DNA from: Seminavis robusta
Lineage: Eukaryota; Bacillariophyta; Bacillariophyceae; Naviculales; Naviculaceae
Length of the DNA: 64,000 bases
Reading direction: 5' to 3'
Assembly: GCA_903772945.1 (NCBI GenBank)
Contig: CAICTM010000180.1
Span: 1-64,000 of the forward strand
Shown: positions 41,680 through 52,884 of the stretch, piece after piece
Layout: every line of letters starts with the position of its first letter
Numbering within the stretch: position 1 is the first letter of the stretch
Position numbers and translations under genes: made by a program
Notes under the pieces: generated by a model
Database searches by the model: none
The model's input: only the letters and a program-made list of their open reading frames with translations
Told to the model about the DNA's origin: nothing

Positions 41680-43620
41680 TCAGGCAGCCCGTGCCCCATC
41701 TGCCGATCCTAAAGAATGGTTGTCCCCAGCTTCCTTAAAGTCGTCGTCGTCGTCCAAGAGTGCCAGCATCCCGTTCTGGTGGTTGCTCAGAGATGGAATG
41801 TAGAGGCTGTCCCGCACAATTGCTGTTGCTGCCTTGGCTGTCTTCTTGGTCGTATACTTCTTGGCAGCCTTGACCACCCCTGCCAAACCAAAAGAGCTCG
41901 TCTTTTTACTACTGCGGCTTTCAGCAGCAGCATGCTCTTGTGGCTGTTCTTCTTTCTGTTCCTCCACGTGATTCTCGGTTGGGTTATCACCAGTCTCCTT
42001 TACGTTAGGTTGTGCGAATTCCTCACTAACTTCCCTACCACTGGTCGTCTCGGCAATCATGGCGTTGTGAACCGTTTGGGAAAGCTGGGATGACACAACA
42101 CTGCACCTGGCCAACGTGCGTGCGCGACTGTAGCGAGTCCGGGGTTCATGATGGGAAGATGCCGAAGTGTCCAAGCTGACCCGATTTCTTCTCTGCGGTC
42201 TCGCCGGAACAGGAGAATACATGGATGCAACGGATAGACGAGATGTGGTGCTGCTTTCACGTTTAGGACTGAGACTGGCGCTGCGATGGCTACCCTGTCT
42301 TCGGGTCAAACCTCTGTCGCTCGTGGCTCTTCGGTTCGCCCGACGGCGCTTTTGCCGTTCTTCCAGTGTCAACTCGGGTGTTTCTGTTCGACGAAGCGGA
42401 GATACTGCTGCGCTACCTGTTCCGGCAGATAATCGATTGTTGACGCTCCCGCTTCGACGAATCCTGCTTCCACGCATTCGGTTGCTTTCGTCGAGAGGAT
42501 GGCTCCGTCGCGGTGATGTTCGGGTCTTTTTCCCAGTAGAGTTGCTGGATCCATCTTTCATGGCTCTAGAAGCACTGCGCCTTTTGTTTTGGAGGTCTGG
42601 GGGTGCAGTGCCTGCACGTTGAAGGGCACGCGGCTGAGGTTTGGGGGGTGGACATTCTGATGCCGTCATTGCCCGTTTCATTTTGGGCTCTGCTTCAGAA
42701 GTCCTCTTGGCTGGGGATGCCACAGTAGCCTCTGTCGTCTTACTTCGTCTCATCTTGGGCTCTCCTTCGGTAGTCCTTCTCGTGGGAGATACAGCCTGAT
42801 CTGCTGTTTTACTTCGTCGCATGGGCACGGGTGAACGAGAAGCGCCTTCCTTTGTGCGACGATCTGTGGAGCGCCGCGAAGTTTTTCGGCCGGAGGAGTT
42901 CCTCTTCGAATCTTCTTCTTCCCTCACATTGTCAGTTAAAGAAGTCCTGGTCTTTTCAGTTCCAGAAATCCTTTGCTTCTCACTTCCAGAAGTCCTTGCC
43001 TTTCCGCTTGCAGATGTCCTGGAAGAGCTGCCACTTTCAGAAGTTCTAGTCTTTCCGCTTGCAGAAGTTCTTGTCTTGCCACTCGATGACTTTTTCGTCG
43101 CTGACGTTCTTGGCACTGAGCGTGACCTCCTCTTGTCCTTACTGCGCCTCTTCTTCTTGGTGGAAGAAGCCCCGGAATGACTGGATGAGTCTTTGCGTGG
43201 AAACTCTTGGACTTGCAGATCTTCCGTTTCACTTTCCGTGTCAATGCCGGCGAGGAGAGAGTCGAACACGTCAAGACTGGCCAGCTGTGAGTTGCTGGAA
43301 CCTCTTGTGTGCTTGGCGGCGTTGGGATTTTCCAACACATCAATATTGCTGTTGTGATTGCTGCTCCCATCGATAATATCAGAAGCAATGGAAGTGGTGC
43401 TGCCTTGAAAGATTTCTAGCGGAATGATGGAGGAAAAGCTGCATCCAAACGAGTCGGAATCATCGTCGCCAGAAGCTTCGGCATCATCCCAAAAGACGAC
43501 ATTGGACGCTGACTTTTCTTCATCATCGTCGTCATTGACCAAGTCGCTCAGGATCGTCTCATCTTCCGTCAGAGATTTGCTGGAATCGTTGAATGGAGTC
43601 TTCATGGTACCGTTAGTCAT
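41680..43620 (-). CDS. Basic Ser/Arg-rich low-complexity protein, unknown function
   Basis: 646 residues from the ATG at 43620 (MTNGTMKTPFNDSS); the frame is open further upstream but without an ATG. Residues 1-130 are acidic (LVNDDDDEE, WDDAEASGDDDS). The middle is strongly basic with two repeat types: at least five units around K-T-R-T-S-x-S-G (residues 180-245) and several (M)(K/R)R(S/A)(K/M)T units with SP..RT..E(G/A)EPK spacers (275-335). The many RxxS and SP sites would suit phosphorylation. The last 100 residues have a helix-prone segment, FGLAGVVKAAKKYTTKKTAKAATAIV, and an acidic DDDDDF end. I recognise no domain. Cytoskeletal or nuclear roles are possible but unsupported. Confidence 0.7.
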   Translation of the reverse strand: MTNGTMKTPFNDSSKSLTEDETILSDLVNDDDDEEKSASNVVFWDDAEASGDDDSDSFGCSFSSIIPLEIFQGSTTSIASDIIDGSSNHNSNIDVLENPNAAKHTRGSSNSQLASLDVFDSLLAGIDTESETEDLQVQEFPRKDSSSHSGASSTKKKRRSKDKRRSRSVPRTSATKKSSSGKTRTSASGKTRTSESGSSSRTSASGKARTSGSEKQRISGTEKTRTSLTDNVREEEDSKRNSSGRKTSRRSTDRRTKEGASRSPVPMRRSKTADQAVSPTRRTTEGEPKMRRSKTTEATVASPAKRTSEAEPKMKRAMTASECPPPKPQPRALQRAGTAPPDLQNKRRSASRAMKDGSSNSTGKKTRTSPRRSHPLDESNRMRGSRIRRSGSVNNRLSAGTGSAAVSPLRRTETPELTLEERQKRRRANRRATSDRGLTRRQGSHRSASLSPKRESSTTSRLSVASMYSPVPARPQRRNRVSLDTSASSHHEPRTRYSRARTLARCSVVSSQLSQTVHNAMIAETTSGREVSEEFAQPNVKETGDNPTENHVEEQKEEQPQEHAAAESRSSKKTSSFGLAGVVKAAKKYTTKKTAKAATAIVRDSLYIPSLSNHQNGMLALLDDDDDFKEAGDNHSLGSADGARAA

Positions 43621-44850
43621 ATATATCTTGACCGATTGTTGCGTTGCTGGGTTGCGAGGTTGGTTGTTGCAGCTATGATAGCTGTTGTTGCTGAACTTGT
43701 GAGAACTCCATTGGGAGCTCAAAGGGAGGGTTCAGTCTGCAATCGATCCCAGTTTTCCGGCCACAATGCGCGCATCAAAACAGCACAGCGAGTAGAGCGG
43801 AAGAACTGCATAGAAAGATTTGCACAAATGACTTTAGGAAATGGTACTTAAACAAATGACTTTGATCCGCCCTTTCGTCTATTTCCTTTAAATCTTATGT
43901 AAAAACATAGCGCCAATAACTGCACAGAACCTTCGAATTTCAACCTCTCTAGAGCTCTGTGCACAATTTACTTATTGTCTTTCGGTACGCTAGATTGCTT
44001 GGTGGAAATGTTTCCGCGAATTAGTTCGGATCTACGTACGTACCGTATACCGTACAGTATGTACAGCTCCCATTGCCCTCCGAGATCGCTGCAAGAGCTC
44101 TGCAAGCAACATTGGGCCGTTCACACATTCAGCTGGGAAGGGAACAGTGTACTAGCTAGTACGATGTAGATAGTACAGGTCTTTACGGTTGGATACCGGT
44201 ATGGATCTAATAGCCCAATCGAAGGGTGGACGAATGGAGCAATGAAGCGCGATTGAAGGATTCTTGATTCGATTTGATTCGATCCAATTCACAGACACGC
44301 CCGAGAAACAATCCTCTCTTGGAGAGTACCGGTAGGAGGAGTCTCTTGCAGCTCCTGCAAAGCACAAGCAAGCGACCATTGCCAATGCGATCGTATCTAA
44401 CCTCGGTTGCTGGTAACGTACCAAATGTTGTTCCTATGTGGCCCAGAATCGGCATGCCTTAGTTTATCAGCTTTGTTTTGACGAGCTTTCTCTGACGTTG
44501 AAACGAAAGCTACAGCGCAAGCAAATGGCCAGAACAACATGTCTCCAAATGCATTCTCCTGGAATCGAATCCACTAGCTAGACCGATTTATCCAACAATT
44601 CTCTGCTCACTCTGGCGGAGGGGAGGAGATGGTGAGATCCCACCAAGCAGGCAGGTACCGTACGGCACCGGTAGTTCGGGTAGTCTGGTCCGTAAGTGAC
44701 AGCGTACCGGTAGAGTACCGTACCTAAAGCACTGTCCATCACAGCGCCTTCGCTGCGCTCTTTGTGTTTCACAATGATTTTCGATTCGATTGATCATTCG
44801 ACTGTATTCGAGTCTAGTCGAATCGAATCGAATGAATCGAATCGAATCGA
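43621..44850. other. Gene-free stretch
   Basis: This holds the promoters of the two flanking genes. TCGAA/TTCGA pentamer repeats occur at 44260-44290 and 44805-44850, and GTACCGTA/ACCGGTA clusters at 44030-44060 and 44650-44730. No gene is recognised. Confidence 0.5.
44805..44850. repeat. (TCGAA)n microsatellite touching a start codon
   Basis: Pentamers TCGAA run directly into CGAATG at 44851, the first ATG of the phosphatase frame. Confidence 0.75.
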
Positions 44851-45720
44851 ATGTCACTACAACCATCACAGAGGAGGACCGGTATCGTACGACTGCAAAA
44901 GCTCACGTTTGGACATCCACATGTACTACTAGTACACGGACCGGCAGCTTCACAAATCAAACGAGGCAATGAATCGCCACGTAAACCTATCTATGTGCCG
45001 ACCCAAGAAGCGAAAGAAGAAGAAGAAATGGAAGTACCTGTAGCAGCAAACAAACTCGCAGGCAAGCGATGCTCTTGTGTTTGGCCTCCCGCTGTAGATG
45101 ACACTTTTCGGGATGCCAGCGCCATTCGAGCCGCTGAGGATACCGATAACAATGACATGATTTCTATCAAACCGACGAAGACGACAGACAGTGAAAAGCC
45201 ACGACGAGCGGCCTCGGACCTCCGGATCACTGCAGAGCAGCTCAAGGCAATCCCTGGATGCATTTATGTTGCCGACGCCGACGCTGCCTCGGACCCTGCA
45301 TTGCTGAAGGCCTTGGGCGTGACGGCTGTTATCAGCGTTGGCGGCGGACATGGGGATTCTACAGTCCCCGACTACTTGCACATTGGAATAAACGATGAGG
45401 CAGGAGCGAGCTACCACCCCGTCTTCCTCTTGGCAGCAGATTTTGCAGGGCCCATCCTCTCGTCAGGACGGAACCTGCTGGTGCACTGCCGAGGGGGCAT
45501 GCAGCGATCACCCAAGGTGGCAGCGGCCCTCATTATTCGATACGCAGGACTCTCCGCCCAAGAGGCACGACGATGCGTGCAACACGCCCGTCCCGTGGAT
45601 GTAGCGGTGTCTCGTGCTGGCTCCATGACTTTTCCACTGACACGGTCTCGTCTTGGAGCAGACACACGAAGGAGGAACAAGAGGATTGAGGAGGGCCGGA
45701 ATGAACAGGTTTTGGTATGA
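44851..45720 (+). CDS. Dual-specificity protein phosphatase-like
   Basis: 289 residues from the ATG at 44851, or 229 from the next ATG at about 45031 (MEVPVAANKLAGK). Residues 128-260 match the DSP fold: GCIYVADADAASDPALLKALGVTAVISVG is the usual start (I-x-x-G-x-x-x-A..L..LGIT-x-V-x-x), and NLLVHCRGGMQRSPKVAAALIIRYAGLSAQEA holds the signature H-C-x-x-G-x-x-R-S with its catalytic Cys. The general-acid Asp is probably in GINDEAGASYHP. DSPs remove phosphate from Tyr and Ser/Thr of signalling kinases; an atypical DSP with a long disordered leader fits best. The true start is uncertain because the first ATG lies at the end of a microsatellite. Confidence 0.75.
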   Translation: MSLQPSQRRTGIVRLQKLTFGHPHVLLVHGPAASQIKRGNESPRKPIYVPTQEAKEEEEMEVPVAANKLAGKRCSCVWPPAVDDTFRDASAIRAAEDTDNNDMISIKPTKTTDSEKPRRAASDLRITAEQLKAIPGCIYVADADAASDPALLKALGVTAVISVGGGHGDSTVPDYLHIGINDEAGASYHPVFLLAADFAGPILSSGRNLLVHCRGGMQRSPKVAAALIIRYAGLSAQEARRCVQHARPVDVAVSRAGSMTFPLTRSRLGADTRRRNKRIEEGRNEQVLV

Positions 45721-46207
45721 ACGGCTTGGGTGCTCCCCTCGCTTTATGCCACAACCAGATCCTGTCACACTGTAAAACTAGCTCTGTGTGTTTCTGATCA
45801 CCGGTCGAGTCTCGTTCCCCATGTTCTTTGCTCTCTGGTAGGCTGTCTGGTTAGTTTTCTTTCCTGCGCTCTTCTGCGTTGGCTGCGTAGTGCACCCACT
45901 TGAGTTCCCTTGATGTCGGTGTGCCTTAATCGCCTGTTTTGCATCTTTTGCATCTTTCCATTCCCCGAACTAATGCGCAGAAAATGGTGCGTAAGGATAA
46001 TTGTATCGAGTAAATTGAGTCTATGTTTTAGAAAGAAAAATAAGTACTGTTCAAGCGCTAGTTCAGTATCCGTCTTCCCGACAAGGACTGAACGTCAGTC
46101 GCAGGTTGGGTTGTTTTGTGGTTTACGGTGGGCCGCGGATGGATGAAGAGTGCAAATCCCAGGTCATTGTCGCTTCAACCAAAAAGGATCATAAAGACGT
46201 AGCATTG
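45721..46207. other. Convergent intergenic stretch
   Basis: 3' flanks of the phosphatase (+) and the first U-box gene (-). No gene or repeat is seen. Confidence 0.5.
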
Positions 46208-46546
46208 CTAACAAAAACAAGAAACCACGCGGGTGCCTTCGCCCGAACCTCGCCGCAGTCGCTTTGGATCATATTGTGATGATACCCCCGCCAACTTTTC
46301 ATGCATTGTCAGCACCTCCTTCCACTCGGAAATCTCGTAGCGAAGGCCAATGTCTTCCTCCAGATCAGATAGCTCTAATGGCAGTCTTGTCAATGGACAT
46401 GTGTTGTTCCCTCGTTGGATCCAACGAAGGATGGCTTTCTTCTCGAACAGATGGCCAGTTTTTCGGTTGATCACAGGATCTTGCATTACCTCCAATGTCA
46501 GAGGACACAGAAATGCATCTGGTGGGTTTGCAGTGCTGTCGTTCAT
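46208..46546 (-). CDS. Small single-domain U-box protein, copy 1
   Basis: 112 residues, ATG at 46546. Residues 10-85 are a U-box: DAFLCPLTLEVMQDPVINRKTGHLFEKKAILRWIQ, then NNTCPLTRLPLELSDLEEDIGLRYEISEWKE. The hydrophobic core, the DPV and the CPLTR that replace RING zinc ligands are all present. U-box proteins are E3 ubiquitin ligases or co-factors that bind E2 enzymes, usually with a second substrate-binding domain; here the protein is little more than the U-box. Its C-terminus (RRGSGEGTRVVSCFC) ends in a Cys pair, a possible lipidation site, but this is weak. Confidence 0.8.
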   Translation of the reverse strand: MNDSTANPPDAFLCPLTLEVMQDPVINRKTGHLFEKKAILRWIQRGNNTCPLTRLPLELSDLEEDIGLRYEISEWKEVLTMHEKLAGVSSQYDPKRLRRGSGEGTRVVSCFC

Positions 46547-47954
46547 GGTATAGTAGTTTTAGTGTTTCAGTTGCAATCGGAGAGAGCTGTAAGTGGAGCA
46601 AGAATTGTGAGGCTTTCGAACAGGGCACACGATATTGATCTTGGAGCTACTCTTGGAAGTTTGGTTCGGATTCATCATTCGATTGATACGATTTGATTCG
46701 GTTGTGGATGTTGGGTGGGTGGGTGCATGGGGAGGCCCATCATTCTTTGAGCCTGCAGCTGCCTGTTCAGCTCCTGTTCGATTCAGTCACACAAAAACCA
46801 ATTCTCTGTTCTCTCTCAAGTACTCTTGCACCCTTTCCGGAAAGTTCACTTTATATCTTCTTGGGGCCTTCTCTTCTTTCTTCAAAAGAGGAGGAGAGCA
46901 CTCGGCATGCGGTACCATGGTACTTAATGGTCACTGCTGTTGGATTGGCGGTTCCCACCCCAAACCGTTTTGTACCGCTTAAAAGGTTCAAGGCCGAATG
47001 AAAAGATGAAAGATTAAAGACTGTTACATGTACCGGTACTGTAGTCTAATCTGATTATAATAGTCATCAGATTCTCTAGTCGTACCGGTACCGGTAGTGC
47101 CTGCTGGTGGCTGGTGGAGCTGCAGAAGAATGGAGAAAGCGACAGTGGTCGATTGAAACGCATTACGAGTACATGTAGGCTGAACGGCTGAACGGCTGAA
47201 CGGCTCAACCACCATGATCAATACACCTCCGGGGCATGGGATCAAAAATGATACCGCGGTTGCTGAAGCAAGAATACATTGTTTCTTTTCGAGCAAAACC
47301 TACTCTTAAGCTAGTTGACTAGTGCTAGCTAGCTAGTTTACTCCAGAGAATCGCGTTGTTCGCTAAAAATCGTCCCGAGTTTCTAGTTCCCCGCTGATGT
47401 CACAGCCCTCCATTGCTCCTACCAGCAGGTATCTAGCAGAGAGTCAGCCACTGAGGATGATACTCTGTACTTCTCCCATTTAACAGTGTTACCAAGGGGT
47501 CGGCTTGACCTTGACCTGATAGAACCATCACTGACCCAAATGGATTTTGCCGTGGTGGCTGCGCAGTACTTCCCTTATTGTTTTGTGATGCAGGGTGTAT
47601 CTTTTGTGCCCTCATGAAACAACTACTAGTAGTATGTCCTGTCCTGATGGAAGCTAAGTTGCTCCGACCAACCACGACGAGAAACCAAATTGAATGGTTC
47701 TGTTGTATGAATGAATGCCAAAACACTATGCTTTTGCAATACTGCGCTAGTGCTTGTCTATGCGATCTATTGTGACATGAATGGTCTTGGTTCTATTTCT
47801 TGTTTATGCATAAGTTACAATATAATAAGTGCTTCAAAGGGCACAGTGGCGGTCCCACAGCATCAACCGTATTGATGCCAAAACACCCTCGATTTTTTAA
47901 ATTTCCGCCGGTTCTCAACGCAAATATGGAAGGAGAGTTGATTTACTCATGAGC
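46547..47954. other. Intergenic stretch between U-box copies 1 and 2
   Basis: No gene is supported. ACCGGTA and CTAGCTAG clusters lie at 47030-47100 and 47320-47335; GCTGAACG repeats four times at 47178-47210. Confidence 0.5.
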
Positions 47955-48245
47955 TCATGAGGTAATCATGACAAGCTTTGCTTCCAGTTCATCCACATAT
48001 TGCAGATCTTTCCATGCCATGATTTCTAGTCGAAGAACTCCATTCCCAACTAGATCAGACGTAGTAATAGGCTGCCTTGTCAAGGGGCAGGTAGCATTCT
48101 TTCCACATTGGCGGATCCATCTCATGATGGCCAATTTGTCATAGATTTGACCTGTTTGCTTGTGCATGACGGGATCACTCATGACCTCCAGGGTGAGTGG
48201 ACAGATGAAGTGCTCAGGTGGCGACAGAAAAATTTGGTGGTCCAT
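47955..48245 (-). CDS. Small single-domain U-box protein, copy 2
   Basis: 96 residues, ATG at 48245. EHFICPLTLEVMSDPVMHKQTGQIYDKLAIMRWIRQ and NATCPLTRQPITTSDLVGNGVLRLEIMAWKD form the complete U-box. The C-terminus is a short helix (VDELEAKLVMITS) like that of copy 3. It is the shortest of the three. Confidence 0.82.
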   Translation of the reverse strand: MDHQIFLSPPEHFICPLTLEVMSDPVMHKQTGQIYDKLAIMRWIRQCGKNATCPLTRQPITTSDLVGNGVLRLEIMAWKDLQYVDELEAKLVMITS

Positions 48246-50154
48246 GGTGCTTTTTGAATTGTTGCTGATCTGCTTTCAGAGAGATTTGCTTTTGATTTGG
48301 GGTGTTGTAGTTTGAGGTGTTGTTTTGTGGGAGCTTCTTGTTGTGGATTGTTGGGATCTGGTTGTTTGTGCGGGGTCAACTGGGTTACCGTACTCGTTGT
48401 TTCAACTTGTTTCAACGTTTCAACCATTGATCTTGGATCTTTACAGCCCTAATGATTAGGGTTCCTCCAAGACCTTTCCATCCGGTCATGTGCTTTAATT
48501 CCACCAGCAGAAACCTTCGACTTTTATGAGAGCTGTTGAAGCATCGTTTCTGGAGAAGGTACGCAGCGATATGGATGGCTAGGAAAACTGGCAAGGAACA
48601 GCTCTGTTTTCTGTTGGTAAGAAGGAACAGAGTTCTCCAGGAGCACTAATGTTAAATGAGGTTCTGATAATTTGAGTCATAATGACATAAAAGAGCAGCA
48701 GAAAATATTGGTACTCTTGACTAGCAAAAATGAAAAGACTTAGTAGCAAAAAGCGAACTCTCGGGAAGGAAGGCACTTTGTTTAAATCCGGTTGTGGGTT
48801 CTTGTTCAAAAATGCGCTACAGATGTCAGAAATTCTGAGAAATTGGGAGCCCTCCGAAGCTGCGGAGGCAAGTAGTTCTATCCATTATTTCTCAACCACC
48901 AACATCTTGCCTCCGAGCTTGAAAAAGAGGCAAGAGAATGGTGGTCGAGTGCATGCCCGGTACCCCCAGGAATTAAAGAATAGAATAGTAGCTATTGGCA
49001 GCTGGTTTCTTGATAGTCTACCGCTACGTTTCAAGACGAGGAAGACCAAGAGAGAAGAGAGACTTGGAGGAGCTATGGAGGTCACACCAATATTTTGGCA
49101 ACTGCCTTCAAGCGAGCTTCTCTGGTGGCTGAGGAGTTTGGTTTCTGCTTGCTCTGTGATGAACCAGGAGGCAGGCAGCTGATCAAGCAGAAGTGGCTGA
49201 GTAGATGTTTCAGTAGTTTCATGGACTGGCTGGCTAAAAGGATTTTCAGAAGGCAAAGTTCCCCTTATGCTTCTTCTTGCGATAGTGGCCGCATCTAACG
49301 ACAGTAGGACTGTACACTGGGCTGTCATTGCCACAGCCACAGCATTAGATTAGTTAGTTGTTTCCTTCCTGGATCGGATGGAGCAGACGAGTTCGAAAAG
49401 CAAGCAAGTCAAATTGACTGGCAACCGCACCAAGCCATTTGGCGGTGTCCCAGCGTTCCATCTAGCTAGCTTGTAGCTATGATTGAGCTCTTTCTCGAAG
49501 GGGTCGATCCAGGTCAACAGCCAACAGTTGAAAGGTGTTGCTGTCTTTCTTGCTTCAGCCCTGGCTGGCTGCCTGGTCTGCCTGGTTTGGACAGGCAGTC
49601 AGCGGTCAACTAACTACATGTACATGTGGCTTATTAGTAGTGGAATTCTAGAAGAACGTTTGAAAAGTGGGTGCTTGGACCATACGGCCGGTAGGTTGTT
49701 GAGAGCTAAAGTCTTCTTCATCAACAATCCATCTTCCACAGCACTGCTCTCCATCCACAAGAAATGGGCGGTATGGGTACCACCAGAAGTGCAGCAGAAG
49801 CTAGAGTTGTGAACTTAAAGTCACCTTCAGGCCTGAATGTTGCCCCCGCCCCTACCCCGGGGACTGCATGTATTGGACGGCCCATTCTATGACAATTTGC
49901 TTCTTGGGAGTTCGTGGTGTGCCATGGAGATACGGTAGGAGTGTTAGGTGAAGCTAAAGCTCGACAGAGATCCATGGAGAAGTTGCTTTTGCTACATGTA
50001 ACTAGTCGAAGGAGGGGAGACTACTGGCTGTATTGAAAATAAATCTTTTTGTTTGCTATAGAAAAGTTAAAATGTGTAATGTGCAGCAAAATTTCTAATA
50101 TGAATGAGCCGACTCCCATATCGCTTCACTCTTTGATCCAACTGGATCGAGCCA
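48246..50154. other. Intergenic stretch between U-box copies 2 and 3
   Basis: A 150-codon frame (48730-49182, +) and several overlapping frames show no domain and no clear splice continuity. I leave them uncalled. The 48246-48430 part is the likely 5' UTR/promoter of copy 2. Confidence 0.4.
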
Positions 50155-50454
50155 TCAGCAAAGTGACATGATCTCGGAAAGCTTGGCTTCCATTGCAGAG
50201 GTTTCTTTCCAAAGGCTGATCTCATAGCTGAGAGCAGCATTATCGGCCAATTCTTTGGTTGAAATGGGCTTTCGAGTCAATGGGCAGGTGGCTCTGTGGT
50301 CGGCATTGTTCAGGGTGGAGTTGTGAATCCATGTGAGAATGGCTCGTCGCTCGTAGGAGTGGCCAGTTTTCTTGTGCAAAACAGGGTCTTCCATGACTTC
50401 CAAAGTCAGAGGGCAGATGAAGCGGCGGGGTGGCAAAGGCATGCTGGAGTCCAT
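50155..50454 (-). CDS. Small single-domain U-box protein, copy 3
   Basis: 99 residues, ATG at 50454. PRRFICPLTLEVMEDPVLHKKTGHSYERRAILTWIH, then RATCPLTRKPISTKELADNAALSYEISLWKE. It is closer to copy 2 in the first half and has a short insertion (NSTLNNADH) before CPLTR. All three genes are on the same strand, about 1.4 and 1.9 kb apart, which points to tandem duplication. Confidence 0.82.
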   Translation of the reverse strand: MDSSMPLPPRRFICPLTLEVMEDPVLHKKTGHSYERRAILTWIHNSTLNNADHRATCPLTRKPISTKELADNAALSYEISLWKETSAMEAKLSEIMSLC

Positions 50455-52884
50455 GGTGAAGGTTGTTTTTTGAAGGGGAAATTAGTTAGTTGGATGGAGA
50501 AGATTTGCTTGATTGAGCTTTTGCTTTCCTGAAAGTTGGAATTGTGAGAGTCGAGTCTGTTGAGAGTTGTCAATCCGAGCCCAACTCCCGAGGGAAGGTG
50601 AATCTGATGATGATGGCCAGAGATCAAGATCATGATTGGGCTAACCAGCTTCGCATTGCCTTCCACCAGGCTTCTGCCGGCACTAACTTGAACAAAAGAG
50701 AACATAATAAAATTTAATGGAGAACTGCACGGTATCGGAGAAGGATACGGTACTACCGGAGAAATAATTGAATGGCAATCATCAATTAGGGATATGCCAG
50801 CTGTATGCCAATCTTAAAACCTTGGGATATAGAGGGCTTTCCCATCGAGACTTCAGTGGTCAGACTTAGAACCTCAGACCCTTCTCGAAAGATCTGATGC
50901 TCGGAATCGAATGATTCAATAGCTATTCAATCTTGCTCAATCGATTCGCTGGAATGCTGGTGCTGGGATGTGGAATTGCTTGTGTCAGCAAAACTGGGTG
51001 CTTCAAGCTGTGCGTCATCATCAGAAGGGCCTGGAACCACCGAGTGCACAAGTAAGTACTGCACAAAGGGCTCGGTAGAACTGGATGGGAAGATACATGT
51101 ATTACGACAACACCAGAATTAGAGATTAACTCAGTGATTTACTCGTAATTCGGCTCAATCATGGCTTGCTTAAAAAAATCAATGAGCCAGTGGATGGACT
51201 GTCCATATGACCAGAGTTTTTCTAATAATAATATATATATACTATTTATTTGTCCAGTCAAGAGCTGGCAGTTCCCCAAATTTATTTGTCTTCCTTGCGT
51301 CAAACGTCAAACGATCAAACGATCAAGCTTTGCTGGGTTCCTGCGGCAATCTTGGCAATATTGCCAGCTTCTCTAAATCTCAGTGACGCACATGACAAAA
51401 GCAACGAGAAAAGAAGTCCTAAAGGTATCCAGTCAGTAAGTCATTGGAGTTCAATTCTCATCGCTTGGAACTCTGTAGCGCCAGTAGACTTCGAAACTTT
51501 CCACTGAGTCTTCAATAATGCCAAGCCACACGCCATGATGCCACGCACTGTCTCGCGCACTTCCACCAACATACGATAGCTACAGTCGTAGACTACCATT
51601 GGTAATTGGTACGATCTTCTTCTTTTGCACTGGTCATAGTTGCTAGCTAGCTACGATGTCGTGTAGCTAGATAGCTTGCCAACGTAATTGAAATGGAGGT
51701 CTTGAAAAAGACCACACGAAACATGATACCAGCCAGTCTAAACCCGGCTGCTCCTCAGCTGCAACTGCAAGAAAACGGGCTGTTGTGATCCTGTGATCCT
51801 CGTATATTGCGGCCAAGACCGACAGAGGAGGCTATAGGTTGGTTGCCAATATTCAGAGGGGTATCTTTATTTTGTGTCTGCTGGGTCAATCAATGGAGAA
51901 GGAAAGACCCGGCAACCGACTAATTGCGCATGTGGCTTGTGGCTTCAAAAATTAATAATGTTGATGATGCAAGGTATCGTCATGATGTATGTAGCTACAT
52001 GTATGGTCGGGAATTTTGGCCTTCTCGGCAACCAGCCACAACAGAGAGTTTCTCTTACGCAACAGCTCGAAAGAAAGCAGCGACCATCCAAGCAAAGCAA
52101 AGGGGATGGTAGTCGCAGCTTGCAACACTACCTAATCCCAAAAACGTACCAGCAAAGCAAAGCGGACCATGGTAGTCGCAGCTTCAAACAATACATCATA
52201 CTATAGTCCCACCAAGAAGAAAGCAGCAAAGCACCGGCTAGATGTGATCATAGATTCTTGAAACTGTCTGGATCAGCTCTTGATCGATAAAGCACAAGAA
52301 GTTGGTGGTCAGCAACGGGAGATTTAACTGGCTGATCCATGAAGATCCGGCGACCTGGATTCTCTTGCTTCGTTGAGTTTTTAGTGTCTTTTTGTTTTAG
52401 CCCTCGTCCCGTTTTCCAAGTAAGTAACTACTAACTTGCAAGAGCTCTTGCAAGTTCGTGCATGCCTTGGCAACCTTGATTCTCTTACTGCTCTTATTAC
52501 TGGCGTCGTCCCGTTTTTTAGCTGCGCACAATGGCTCACCTAAACGAACTACTCGTACATGCAGCTAGCTAGCTAGCTAGCTAGAGCCCCGTGTTTGCTG
52601 GTACCGGTAGTTCACCGGGAGCAAGACGCCCAAGTCTCTCTATGGGGGACCTGTCTTGTTCCTTTTGTTAACCCCAACTCTGTCGTTCAATGAATGGACT
52701 TGTCGGGACTCGACTCACATGACCGCTTTTGACGTTTTGACAGGTGTTGCTTTTTCCAATAAAGGGAGGCAAGATGAGTTACGGTATGGTGTCGGCCATG
52801 GCCATTATACCGGTACGCGGCTTCTTCGGGTATATACCAGGTACTGATTGATTGGACTTTGTTCAGATTTGTATTTCAAGCAAG
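50455..52884. other. Gene-poor 2.4 kb stretch
   Basis: No supportable gene. At 52080-52195 two copies of a roughly 65 bp unit share AGCAAAGCAAAG, ATGGTAGTCGCAGCTT and a CAA(C/T)AC end. A (GCTA)n run lies at 52563-52584. Confidence 0.5.

Noticed and set aside
48730-49182. 150-codon plus-strand frame between U-box copies
   Set aside because: Basic and without recognised motifs; a neighbouring frame looks equally protein-like, so I cannot support a gene.
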